DNA of 11,417 nt, taken from a bacterium (lineage in GTDB: Bacteria; Babelota; Babeliae; Babelales; Vermiphilaceae). Positions 4,969 through 11,332 of the stretch are shown piece by piece. The notes under the pieces were generated by a model. That model ran no database searches and was not told where the DNA came from. It saw only the letters and a program-made list of their open reading frames with translations. Numbering within the stretch: the first letter of the stretch is position 1; each line of letters opens with the position of its first letter. The stretch spans positions 1-11,417 of the forward strand of contig DAOVGZ010000026.1 of NCBI GenBank assembly GCA_030672115.1. Reading direction: 5' to 3'. Made by a program: the position numbers and the translations under genes.

Positions 4969-7638
4969 TTATGCTTTTTTTTTTCTAAAAACAAACCACT
5001 TTCGTATTTCTTCAAAAACTACAATCGATGATGATACCAAAATAACCAATCCCCACTCTTTTAAACTGATAGGAACCGTTTTGAACAATCTTTGCATAAA
5101 TGCATTATGTAACACAAAAACTTGCAGGCCCAAAACAACCGTCATAGCAAGCAAAAGCCAACGATTAGAAAATAAACCAAGTTCAAATATAGATTTTGTT
5201 TCTGAGCGACAATTAAAGGCATTAAACCACTGGAACATTGCCATTGTTACCAAAACCATAGAACGCGCATGCACTATATTTTTGTGACAGTAACTATAAA
5301 AAATTAACAAAGAAAAAATAGCCATCGGCAAAGCCATATAAAACATTTTAAAAATAATATTCTTATCAACTAAATGAAAAAGATTGTTGCGAACTGTTTT
5401 TTGCAATAACCCTTTCTCTTTTTTTTCAACAGAAATTGCAACATCTAAAAATCCATCGGTCACTAAATTAAGCCACAAAATTTGCACCGCCAGCAAAGGA
5501 AGGGGCAATCCTAACAATAACGCAAATAAAATAAGAAGGAGCTCTCCAGTATTGGTTGAAAAGAAATACAAAACAACTCGCCGCAATGTATAAAAAATAT
5601 ATCGTCCATACTCAATAGCGCCGACAATACTAACAAGTGAATCATCCAGCAAAACAATATCTGCAGCTTCTTTTGCCGCCTGGGTGCCAATTTGCCCCAT
5701 AGCAATACCAAGATCCGCAGCAACTAAAGAAGGAACGTCATTGACTCCATCACCGGTCATGGCAACAATATTCTTTTGTTTTTTTAACTCAGTAACAATT
5801 GCTAACTTTTGCTTTGGTGTTACACGCGCAAAAACAGAAGTCTTGTTAACCGCCTGCCTAAAAGCATCTTCAGAAAGTTCATCAATCTCTGAACCAGTAA
5901 GAACTTGATCTCCTTTTTTAAAAAGACCAACTTCTTGTGCAACATACAAAGCTGTTTTTTTATGATCACCTGTTGCCATAATAATTCGAACACCAGCTTT
6001 TTGTGCTTGAGCAATTGTTTGTGCAACTTCTGGACGAATAGAATCTTGAATTCCTGATAAACCAACAAATGTTAAATCAGAAATTATATCTTTAAACCAA
6101 GAGTCATCTTTACTGTCTTCATTCTGCATTGGCATTGTTGCCAAATCAAAAGATTTTGTAGCAATAGCAACAACGCGTAATCCCTCTTGTAAAAGCACCT
6201 GCAAATCTTTGTGTATTTCTTTGTTTCCATTAACAACCTTAGCAAGTACACGCTCTGGTGCCCCTGAAACAAAAATAAATCCTTGCTCATCTTTTTTGTA
6301 AAACGTTGCATGATATCCACGCTGCGCACTAAAAGGAATCTCGTATATTTTTTTATATTCTTTTTCTAGCGTTGACTTGTATAAACCTAACTTTGCAGCA
6401 AACACCGCCATAGAAACTTCAGTTGGACTCCCCTTGATCTCAAAAAGATTCATGTCCGGCACAAAATTAAACTCAGAGCTATTTAAAAGCGCGCAAGCGA
6501 TACCAAGCGTTTTTAAAATTTTCTCTTCGTCAACGTTTATTTTTTTACCATTATGAGTTATTGAACCGCGCTCAAAATAACCTACACCAGAAACATCAAA
6601 TTTTTTATCGATCGTAGCAACTTTAGAAATAATCATTTCATTACGTGTTAAAGTTCCCGTTTTGTCGATAATAAGTATGTCTGCACGCCCCAGAGCTTCT
6701 ACTCCTTGCATTCGTTTTACCAAAACATATTTGCGTGCCATTTTATAAACACCAGAAACCAAAACTAATGTTAAAACAACAGGAAGACCTTCGGGAATAA
6801 CACAAATGAACAATGCTGTTAATGTTGTGAGCAATTCTTTAAACGGTTTACCTGTTACAAAACCAATAATAAATAAAAAAGTGCACATACCAAGAACTAA
6901 CCATAATATCCAACTAGAAAGACGAGCCAACTCTTTTTTAAGTGGCATATCAGTATCAATGGCTTGAACAACTTGATGCATTTTTCCAATTTCTGTCTGA
7001 GCTCCAACAGCAACAACAATACCAACACCAGAACCAGATAAAATATATGAACCACTAAATAACATATTTTTTTGTTCATGAATCGGCATATTTGCCTGTA
7101 GCGCTTGATCTGTTTTATCAACCGACTTTGATTCTCCAGTTAGCAATGCCTCATCAACGCGCAAACCATTCGATTGAAAAATACGAATATCTGCAGGGAT
7201 TCGTTCACCTTCTTGCAGAATGACAATGTCACCAACAACAATATTTTCTGTTGAAACAAATTGCTTTTTTCCATCACGAAGAACAACTGATGTTGTTTTT
7301 GAAAATTTTTTTAAACTTTCTAAAATTGTTTGTGCTCTTCCTTCTTGAATGGTGCCAATAATTGCGTTAAAAAAAAGAACACCCCCAACAACCAAAGCAT
7401 CAACTTTGTCCTTAACAACAAAAAAAAGAACTGCCGCAGCAGCCAACAAAACATAAATAAGAGGACTTTTAAATTGACGAATAAAAACAAAAAGCCACGA
7501 CTCTCGTGGCTGCTCTGGCAATCGGTTTGCACCAAACTTTTTTCTGCGTTCTTGCACCTGCTGTAAAGACAAACCTTTTTGTATATGTGATTGTAACTGT
7601 TTTATAACCTCAGAAATTTTTTTTTGACTCCAGCTCAT
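4969..7638 (-). CDS. P2-type cation-transporting ATPase (Ca2+-ATPase-like)
   Basis: P2 ATPases pump cations, typically Ca2+ or Mn2+, out of the cytoplasm using ATP through a phospho-aspartate. The 889-aa protein has normal full length. In order: N-terminal cation-ATPase domain (about 1-55), TM1-2, actuator-domain TGES (167-170), TM4 PEGLP (282-286), phosphorylation site DKTGTLT (325-331, Asp325), SPTE (404-407), GAPE (459-462), TGD (556-558), TGDGVND (628-634), and a C-terminal group of about six TMs. Ligand positions known from SERCA are mostly kept: Glu283 (TM4), N696/E699 in NTGE (TM5), N724/T727/D728 in NLVTDG (TM6). The SERCA Glu908 position in TM8 reads Gln803. Two ATP-pocket lysines appear replaced: SGAPE instead of KGAPE (Ser458), and FSAQRG where FxxxRK is usual. 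GGAG stands about 5 nt before the ATG. The substrate is probably Ca2+, but Mn2+ is not excluded. It heads the minus-strand cluster. Confidence 0.95.
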   Translation of the reverse strand: MSWSQKKISEVIKQLQSHIQKGLSLQQVQERRKKFGANRLPEQPRESWLFVFIRQFKSPLIYVLLAAAAVLFFVVKDKVDALVVGGVLFFNAIIGTIQEGRAQTILESLKKFSKTTSVVLRDGKKQFVSTENIVVGDIVILQEGERIPADIRIFQSNGLRVDEALLTGESKSVDKTDQALQANMPIHEQKNMLFSGSYILSGSGVGIVVAVGAQTEIGKMHQVVQAIDTDMPLKKELARLSSWILWLVLGMCTFLFIIGFVTGKPFKELLTTLTALFICVIPEGLPVVLTLVLVSGVYKMARKYVLVKRMQGVEALGRADILIIDKTGTLTRNEMIISKVATIDKKFDVSGVGYFERGSITHNGKKINVDEEKILKTLGIACALLNSSEFNFVPDMNLFEIKGSPTEVSMAVFAAKLGLYKSTLEKEYKKIYEIPFSAQRGYHATFYKKDEQGFIFVSGAPERVLAKVVNGNKEIHKDLQVLLQEGLRVVAIATKSFDLATMPMQNEDSKDDSWFKDIISDLTFVGLSGIQDSIRPEVAQTIAQAQKAGVRIIMATGDHKKTALYVAQEVGLFKKGDQVLTGSEIDELSEDAFRQAVNKTSVFARVTPKQKLAIVTELKKQKNIVAMTGDGVNDVPSLVAADLGIAMGQIGTQAAKEAADIVLLDDSLVSIVGAIEYGRYIFYTLRRVVLYFFSTNTGELLLILFALLLGLPLPLLAVQILWLNLVTDGFLDVAISVEKKEKGLLQKTVRNNLFHLVDKNIIFKMFYMALPMAIFSLLIFYSYCHKNIVHARSMVLVTMAMFQWFNAFNCRSETKSIFELGLFSNRWLLLAMTVVLGLQVFVLHNAFMQRLFKTVPISLKEWGLVILVSSSIVVFEEIRKWFVFRKKKA

Positions 7639-7659
7639 TACATCTCCGACAAAGTATTA

Positions 7660-7665
7660 ATTATA
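7660..7665 (-). promoter_or_regulatory. Candidate -10 box for the ATPase cluster
   Basis: A perfect TATAAT on the minus strand lies 21 nt before the ATPase ATG. It would give a leader of about 14 nt that still includes the GGAG ribosome binding site. No good -35 is seen at 16-18 nt spacing, so this is tentative in AT-rich DNA. Confidence 0.35.
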
Positions 7666-7712
7666 ATATTTGTCGCAAGCTAACATAGCGAGGAAAAAAG
7701 AGAAAAGAAAAA

Positions 7713-7793
7713 CGCGGAACTTTTTTGAGTTTTGTCCCTAAATGGCTTCACCCCACTCCCCTTCAGGCTTTCGTTCAAAAAAATCGCTCCGCG
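7713..7793 (-). other. GC-richer foldback element in the 340-bp gap before the ATPase; possible small RNA or leader
   Basis: The gap 7639-7978 holds no convincing gene. Its middle is clearly richer in GC than its surroundings and folds back on itself. CGCGGA (7713-7718) pairs with TCCGCG (7788-7793), and TTTTTTGA (7721-7728) pairs with TCAAAAAA (7775-7782), with a small asymmetric internal loop between. On the minus strand the closing stem is followed by TTTTTCTTTT, as at the 3' end of an intrinsic terminator. A weak promoter (TTGAAG at 7841-7846, 18 nt, TACAGT at 7817-7822) lies just upstream on that strand. It could be a short RNA, an attenuator ahead of the ATPase, or a dispersed palindromic repeat. 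The unpaired middle contains GGGGAGTGGGG and three short G runs. It matches no RNA family that I can name. Confidence 0.35.
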
Positions 7794-7932
7794 CGAATCT
7801 CATTTCAATTAATTTTACTGTACACAACAAAAAAGAGTTGCTTCAATATTTTTGTAATATTCGTCAAAAAATCCCGTAATAAAAATGTTTTTTAACAAAT
7901 TCCATACAGTTCACATAACAAATTTGTACAAA

Positions 7933-7966
7933 AAAAAAGGCTCCACTTTTATGCAGAGCCTTTTTT
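7933..7966 (-). terminator. Terminator after the 7979-8356 gene
   Basis: AAAAAAGGCTC (7933-7943) pairs perfectly with GAGCCTTTTTT (7956-7966) around a 12-nt loop, 12 nt past the TAG stop of the minus-strand gene. The run of A on the plus side supplies the U tract. Confidence 0.8.
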
Positions 7967-7978
7967 AATAGAAAAAAT

Positions 7979-8356
7979 CTATTTTTTTTCTATTAATTTT
8001 TCTTTTGTTAATGATGTTTTTTTATCTTCAATCTTGATTTCTTTTTTTTCTTGCAAATTAACAAGAGCCTTATCTAACTCTTTATCAAAAGAATTATCTT
8101 TTTCTGAAACAATAAGAGCCTTTTTTTCAATATCATCCAACGAAATATCGGAATATTTTTCTGTAACTAAATTAAGAAGACTTAAAGCTTTTTTGTCTTG
8201 CTCTTGAGTAAGAGCTTTTTTCTTACCTAATGCAAAAGCTTTTACTAAAACATCAACCGATTGCTTCTTTTTCATTTCATCAGAAAGTTTTCCTGCCTGC
8301 GCACCAAAAACAAACACAGCAAAAACACCCGCCAAAATCAAACTTTTCTTATTCAT
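7979..8356 (-). CDS. Small exported helical protein, 125 aa
   Basis: AGGGGA lies about 7 nt before the ATG at 8356. The signal peptide is clear (MNKKSLILAGVFAVFVFGAQ, then A^G near residue 21). The mature part has no membrane segment. It is almost all charged helix, rich in Lys, Glu, Asp and Leu with little aromatic content (one Tyr, two Phe), and ends in KEKLIEKK. A soluble periplasmic or secreted protein is expected. The next gene upstream (8540-8920) has the same start MNKK, the same size, the same helical character, the same TAG stop followed by a related hairpin, and an identical stretch of about 17 bp around the stop. The two are therefore probably old tandem paralogues. Function unknown. 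Confidence 0.75.
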   Translation of the reverse strand: MNKKSLILAGVFAVFVFGAQAGKLSDEMKKKQSVDVLVKAFALGKKKALTQEQDKKALSLLNLVTEKYSDISLDDIEKKALIVSEKDNSFDKELDKALVNLQEKKEIKIEDKKTSLTKEKLIEKK

Positions 8357-8493
8357 AGAAAATCCCCTAGAATTTTGCCTATTGTTGTTAATGAGACCAT
8401 CTCAAAAAGTTCAAGAGGCTGTTTATGTTTTTTGCAAAATACTCTAGCAGTATAAATAAAAAGGAACATTTTGACTAAAATTAAATTAAATTA

Positions 8494-8527
8494 AAAAAAG
8501 GCTCCGCGATAAAGCGAAGCCCTTTTT
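8494..8527 (-). terminator. Terminator after the 8540-8920 gene
   Basis: AAAAA-GGCT-CGC (8494-8507) pairs with GCG-AGCC-TTTTT (8514-8527) around a 6-nt loop, with two single mismatches. It lies 12 nt past the TAG stop. The arm AAAAAGGCTCC is shared with the terminator at 7933-7966, as expected if gene and terminator were duplicated together. Confidence 0.7.
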
Positions 8528-8539
8528 AACAGAAAAAAT

Positions 8540-8920
8540 CTATTTTTTTAGTTTTTCTTTCTTGTCTTTATCCAAAGCATCAACAAGAATATCTGCTCCA
8601 TTTTCAATTAAACCAGAAACACCATCTTTTATAAGTTCTTTTACGTTCTCTTTATCTGCAAATTGTTCAACAAGATTTTCTACATTTTCTTTTGATTCTT
8701 TAGAAATAAAAAGAACTTGCTCTAATAATTTTATAACTAAATCAAAAATATTTTTCTGACTTTTTCCTTTTTTTACAACTGTTTTAGCTGCTTTAGCACG
8801 AATAAGCTTAATTATTGTTTCTTCTTTTTTTGATAACTCCATCTTTAATCCTGCTTGCATAAGACCAGCAAACAAAAATGATCCACAAAATGCTGCTACC
8901 AATATTCCTTTTTTGTTCAT
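8540..8920 (-). CDS. Small exported helical protein, 126 aa
   Basis: I use the ATG at 8920, not the in-frame one at 8968. AAGGAG stands 6 nt before 8920, the signal peptide then begins at once (MNKKGILVAAFCGSFLFAGL, then MQA^G near residue 23), and the longer start would overlap a candidate -35 box. The mature part is soluble-looking amphipathic helix: KKEETIIKLIRAKAAKTVVKK, then a Leu/Ile/Val helix NIFDLVIKLLEQVLFI (58-72), an acidic-basic stretch SKENVENLVEQFADKENVKE, a more apolar GVSGLIENGADILVDAL, and a Lys-rich end. It resembles the downstream gene at 7979-8356 in layout, size and flanks. A stray hydrophobic helix in the middle could bind a partner or a membrane surface. No family recognised. 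Confidence 0.75.
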   Translation of the reverse strand: MNKKGILVAAFCGSFLFAGLMQAGLKMELSKKEETIIKLIRAKAAKTVVKKGKSQKNIFDLVIKLLEQVLFISKESKENVENLVEQFADKENVKELIKDGVSGLIENGADILVDALDKDKKEKLKK

Positions 8921-8939
8921 AAAAAACTCCTTTTTTATT

Positions 8940-8968
8940 CTTATATTTTTGCCAGAACCGACCAACAA
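8940..8968 (-). promoter_or_regulatory. Candidate promoter for the 8540-8920 gene
   Basis: On the minus strand TTGTTG (8963-8968), a 17-nt spacer and TATAAG (8940-8945) form a reasonable sigma-70-type pair. Transcription would start near 8933, just at the ribosome binding site, so the leader would be very short. Confidence 0.35.
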
Positions 8969-9042
8969 AAAACAAAAATAGTAACTTCTTATTTGCCATC
9001 CCGCGGAATCTTAACGAAAAACCTTCTTAAAATCAAGCAAGA

Positions 9043-9079
9043 AAAACCATTTTTTTTGTACTATACTAAAAATGGTTTT
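9043..9079 (+). promoter_or_regulatory. ftsY promoter region with a 12-bp inverted repeat around the -10 box
   Basis: AAAACCATTTTT (9043-9054) and AAAAATGGTTTT (9068-9079) are perfect inverted copies with 13 nt between them. That spacer ends in TATACT (9062-9067), a good -10 candidate 42 nt before the ftsY start; no clear -35 is seen. The dyad could be an operator over the promoter. If transcription begins further upstream, it could be a hairpin. The arms are A/T-rich, so chance is possible. An AAGGA ribosome binding site at 9096-9100 stands 9 nt before the ATG. Confidence 0.4.
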
Positions 9080-9109
9080 ATACAAAGGTTTTTTTAAGGA
9101 ATACATATC

Positions 9110-10000
9110 ATGTTTGGATTTATAAAAAATAAACTCAAAAAAATTTACGACACATTTACCACAAAAGTTCATGCTCTTTTTTCCAAAACAACAGTTGATC
9201 CAGAAACACTAAAAGAACTAGAAACTATTTTAATTGGTGCTGACGTTGGCGTAAAAACAACACGAACAATTATCACAAATCTCAAAAAAAAATATGAACA
9301 AGGACAAATAGCAAAAGGAAGCGATTTAAAAAACGCCTTGGAACAAGAACTACATAACCTGCTCTCAGCACAACCATTTGAACAAAAAAGTAATATTTTT
9401 TTACTCGTGGGCATTAACGGCAGCGGAAAAACAACATTTGCTGCAAAACTTGCAAGCAAATTACAATCCGAAGGCAAAAAAGTTTTACTCGTTGCGGCCG
9501 ATACCTTTCGCGCAGCAGCAGTTGAGCAACTGACAACCTGGGCAAAAAAACTAAATATCGCTATTGAATCTGGAACACAAGGGCAAGACCCTGCTTCAGT
9601 TGTCTTTAAAGCATGCGAAACATTTAAACAAAAGCAATTTGACGCATTAATTATCGACACCGCAGGACGATTGCAGACAAAAACTAACTTAATGAAAGAA
9701 CTAGAAAAAATAAAACGAATTATCAGCAAACAATTACCAGAAAATACAATTAATACGCTCTTAACAGTTGATTCTATGCTCGGACAAAATTCACTAGAAC
9801 AAGCACGTATTTTTAATCAAAGCACCGATCTTTCTGGCATAATTTTAACCAAAATGGACGGTACGGCAAAAGGTGGTATCGTTTTTGCCATTGTTCAAGA
9901 ACTCAATATCCCGGTCGCTTATATTTCTTTTGGTGAGCAAACTGATCAGTTTAAAAACTTTGCCCCACAAGAATATGTGCAACAACTATTAGAAGAGTAA
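9110..10000 (+). CDS. ftsY: Signal recognition particle receptor FtsY
   Basis: FtsY is the GTPase receptor at the inner membrane that docks SRP-bound ribosomes and hands nascent membrane and exported proteins to SecYEG. The 296-aa protein has a helical N domain (1-90, with the conserved ADVG at 44-47) and the SRP-GTPase G domain. Motifs are GINGSGKTT (G1, 101-109), DTFRAAA (131-137), GQDPASV (158-164), DTAGR (G3, 183-187), TKMDGTAKGG (G4, 247-256) and FGEQTDQF (274-281). GQN at 225-227, rather than the GQD of Ffh, and the missing M domain mark it as FtsY. There is no long acidic A domain, so membrane contact must rest on the basic N-terminal helix (KNKLKKIYDTF). G1 reads GINGSGKTT where GVNGVGKTT is common. 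The AAGGA site and the start at 9110 agree. It is the only plus-strand gene here and meets the 10076 gene tail to tail. Confidence 0.97.
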   Translation: MFGFIKNKLKKIYDTFTTKVHALFSKTTVDPETLKELETILIGADVGVKTTRTIITNLKKKYEQGQIAKGSDLKNALEQELHNLLSAQPFEQKSNIFLLVGINGSGKTTFAAKLASKLQSEGKKVLLVAADTFRAAAVEQLTTWAKKLNIAIESGTQGQDPASVVFKACETFKQKQFDALIIDTAGRLQTKTNLMKELEKIKRIISKQLPENTINTLLTVDSMLGQNSLEQARIFNQSTDLSGIILTKMDGTAKGGIVFAIVQELNIPVAYISFGEQTDQFKNFAPQEYVQQLLEE

Positions 10001-10020
10001 AATTAAAATATACAAATAAA

Positions 10021-10063
10021 GAGGCGGCTTTGAGTAATTAATACCCAAAGCCGCCTCTTTTTT
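10021..10063. terminator. Bidirectional terminator between ftsY and the 10076 gene
   Basis: GAGGCGGCTTTG (10021-10032) pairs perfectly with CAAAGCCGCCTC (10046-10057) around a 13-nt loop. Six T follow on the plus strand and an A run precedes it, so it can end both ftsY and the converging minus-strand gene. It is close in sequence to the hairpin at 10853-10889. Confidence 0.88.
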
Positions 10064-10075
10064 ATTTAAAACTAA

Positions 10076-10681
10076 TTAAACTTGAGATCCAGTATTTTTC
10101 TTTGCAACTTTTTGAATGATATCGTTGGTAAAAGTACCGAATACATCTTTATTGTTACCATTTGTTAATGATAATTCATTGTTATTCCCTTTTACTTCAT
10201 CCACAGGATTGTTATCCAAAAAGCTAGCATTAAGAGAAGTCGCACTATTATCAAGGTCTTTAGCTTCCACCTTCATCTTCCAATCAAGGGGAACAGTTTT
10301 TAATGAAGAATTTTTTTCCTGGAGAATTTTAAGAATTCCTGATGACATATGATTTAATTCTTTCTTGATATCTTCTTTATCTTTTTCTAAAGTTACTATT
10401 GACGAAAGATTGTTTGCATTTTCAATCTTAATTTTACCTAACTCATAATTTTTTTTATTAATTTTAGAAGTTAATTTGTTTTTCATATTCCATCGACCAA
10501 AACAAAAAGCAGTAATACCTGTAAAAAATGTAGCTGAGCCACCTATAATAAATTCTCTTTTATGTTTAATTACATAAGAAGAGACACTTTTTTTAATAGA
10601 CCTAAAAAATCCCATTCCCATTGCGCCGTTTGCTGAAATTAACAGAGTTAATGCGAGTGCACATGCTGTTTGCCTTTTCAT
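10076..10681 (-). CDS. Exported TM and coiled-coil protein, left copy of a tandem pair, 201 aa
   Basis: The start at 10681 is preferred to the in-frame ATG at 10732. The latter falls inside the -10 box, whereas 10681 has AAAGGAT about 7 nt upstream and opens with the signal peptide MKRQTACALALTLLISANGA (cleavage near MG, residues 21-22), identical but for one residue to that of the right-hand copy. After a short basic stretch (28-43) comes a membrane segment (about 44-61), then a charged coiled coil (about 66-125, LTSKINKKNYELGK and on). A conserved patch around PLDWKMKV (131-138) and an Asn-rich linker follow, and the tail is FTNDIIQKVAKKNTGSQV. The layout suggests an inner-membrane anchor with a coiled-coil periplasmic arm, unless the signal is uncleaved. 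It has its own promoter and terminator. No family recognised. Confidence 0.78.
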   Translation of the reverse strand: MKRQTACALALTLLISANGAMGMGFFRSIKKSVSSYVIKHKREFIIGGSATFFTGITAFCFGRWNMKNKLTSKINKKNYELGKIKIENANNLSSIVTLEKDKEDIKKELNHMSSGILKILQEKNSSLKTVPLDWKMKVEAKDLDNSATSLNASFLDNNPVDEVKGNNNELSLTNGNNKDVFGTFTNDIIQKVAKKNTGSQV

Positions 10682-10731
10682 TGAAAAATCCTTTATAAAA
10701 AATAAACCTATAAAACTTTTAACTATATGCA

Positions 10732-10760
10732 ATCCTAAAATGCAACAACCTTGTTGTCAA
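10732..10760 (-). promoter_or_regulatory. Promoter of the 10076 gene (TTGACA-17-TAGGAT)
   Basis: On the minus strand a perfect -35 TTGACA (10755-10760), a 17-nt spacer and -10 TAGGAT (10732-10737) lie about 50 nt before the ATG at 10681. The same elements with the same spacing stand before the paralogue at 11332, and changes between copies fall mostly outside the boxes. Confidence 0.75.
10743..10756. promoter_or_regulatory. Dyad CAACAA-CC-TTGTTG inside the promoter spacer
   Basis: Six-base inverted arms with a 2-nt centre lie between the -35 and -10 boxes and overlap the last two bases of the -35. The dyad is kept unchanged in the other copy (11394-11407). Its position suits a repressor operator. 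Its conservation may only reflect a recent duplication. Confidence 0.4.
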
Positions 10761-10852
10761 TTTTTGTAAATAAAAAAAACATAAAACATACACCCTTTTT
10801 TACACGACTAATCTTATAAAAAAATTTGCATATATTTAATTACAAAACAAAA

Positions 10853-10895
10853 GAGTCGGCTTTGAGAAATTAAAACCCAAAGCCGACTCTTTTTT
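10853..10895 (-). terminator. Terminator after the 10940 gene
   Basis: GAGTCGGCTTTG (10853-10864) pairs perfectly with CAAAGCCGACTC (10878-10889) around a 13-nt loop, with A and T runs on the flanks. Stem core and loop are similar to 10021-10057, with compensating changes (GGC/GCC against GTC/GAC). This indicates that terminator and gene were duplicated together and that the hairpin is maintained. Confidence 0.85.
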
Positions 10896-10939
10896 AAAAC
10901 TAATTACTAATTAGAATTCGTAACATTTTTCGCAACGGC

Positions 10940-11332
10940 CTAAATGGTGAAGCTCGAACCGTCGCTATCAACGACGATTTGTAATAAGTCAGTTTTCTTA
11001 ACCAACATTTTACCCCAACCATCTGGAAATTTTTGCACGCCTAAAATATTAATAATTGTTTTTTTCATATTATTGTATTCTACAGCTGTTTCTTCACTAC
11101 TCTTCTTTAAAATCTCTAAATCTTTACTGTTTATTTTTTTACCAAGATAAAAAGCAATGCAAAGACTAGCAGTAGCTGCAGCTGCAGCTGAAACTACTGA
11201 AATGGTTTTTTTATTTTTTTTATAAAAAGAAGACACTTGGCTTTTAGCAGAATTCAAATAATTCATTCCCATTGCGCCGTTTGCTGAAATTAAAAAAGTT
11301 AATGCGAGTGCACATGCTGTTTGCCTTTTCAT
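10940..11332 (-). CDS. Exported TM and coiled-coil protein, right copy, probably ended early by a TAG, 130 aa
   Basis: The ATG at 11332 has the same AAAGGAT-type site and almost the same signal peptide as the left copy (MKRQTACALALTFLISANGA). The mature part begins similarly (S-x-K-S-x-V-S-S), then has an Ala-rich membrane segment (about 44-63), a shorter charged helix (about 65-95) and a patch FPDGWGKMLVKKTDL that lines up with PLDWKMKVEAKDL of the left copy. It then stops at TAG (10940-10942). Reading on in frame gives AVAKNVTNSN and a second TAG (10907-10909), which lines up with the QKVAKKNTGSQV end of the left copy. The first stop therefore replaces the left copy's Gln (CAA) position. 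TAG is used as a normal stop by other genes here, so readthrough by recoding is unlikely. About 60 residues of Asn-rich linker in the left copy are missing here. Confidence 0.75.
   Translation of the reverse strand: MKRQTACALALTFLISANGAMGMNYLNSAKSQVSSFYKKNKKTISVVSAAAAATASLCIAFYLGKKINSKDLEILKKSSEETAVEYNNMKKTIINILGVQKFPDGWGKMLVKKTDLLQIVVDSDGSSFTI

Larger units (their letters stand above)
10613..10766. repeat. Duplicated promoter, leader and signal-peptide module, left copy
   Basis: These 154 bp match 11264-11417 with roughly 94% identity by eye, at a constant offset of 651 bp. The block covers promoter, leader, ribosome binding site and the whole signal peptide. Similarity falls off sharply right after the signal-peptide end. 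The match reaches the window edge in the right copy, so the true repeat may be longer. Confidence 0.9.

Noticed and set aside
7713..7793. Possible yybP-ykoY manganese riboswitch ahead of the P2 ATPase
   Set aside because: Only a GGGGAGT string and the gene context fit. The second conserved loop and the multi-stem junction of that riboswitch are not visible, and the element is short.
7742..7879. Plus-strand 45-codon ORF beginning MASPHSPSGFRSKKSLRANL
   Set aside because: No ribosome binding site, a stop directly before the ATG, and its GC-rich half coincides with the foldback element. Treated as incidental to that element.
8392..8404. Small palindrome TGAGACCATCTCA, considered as an insertion-sequence end
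   Set aside because: No partner end, transposase remnant or target duplication nearby.
8921..8968. Longer start of the 8540 gene at 8968
   Set aside because: It overlaps the candidate -35 and would place 16 residues ahead of a complete signal peptide that has its own AAGGAG.
9169..9729. 186-codon minus-strand open frame inside ftsY
   Set aside because: It is the antisense shadow of a strongly conserved gene, with Ser/Cys/Phe-rich low-complexity content and no start signals.
10682..10732. Longer start of the left tandem gene at 10732
   Set aside because: It lies inside the -10 box, and the paralogue has no corresponding extension.
11174..11190. Short AGCTGC tandem repeat
   Set aside because: It simply encodes part of the Ala run in the membrane segment of the right-hand copy; too short to call a variable repeat.
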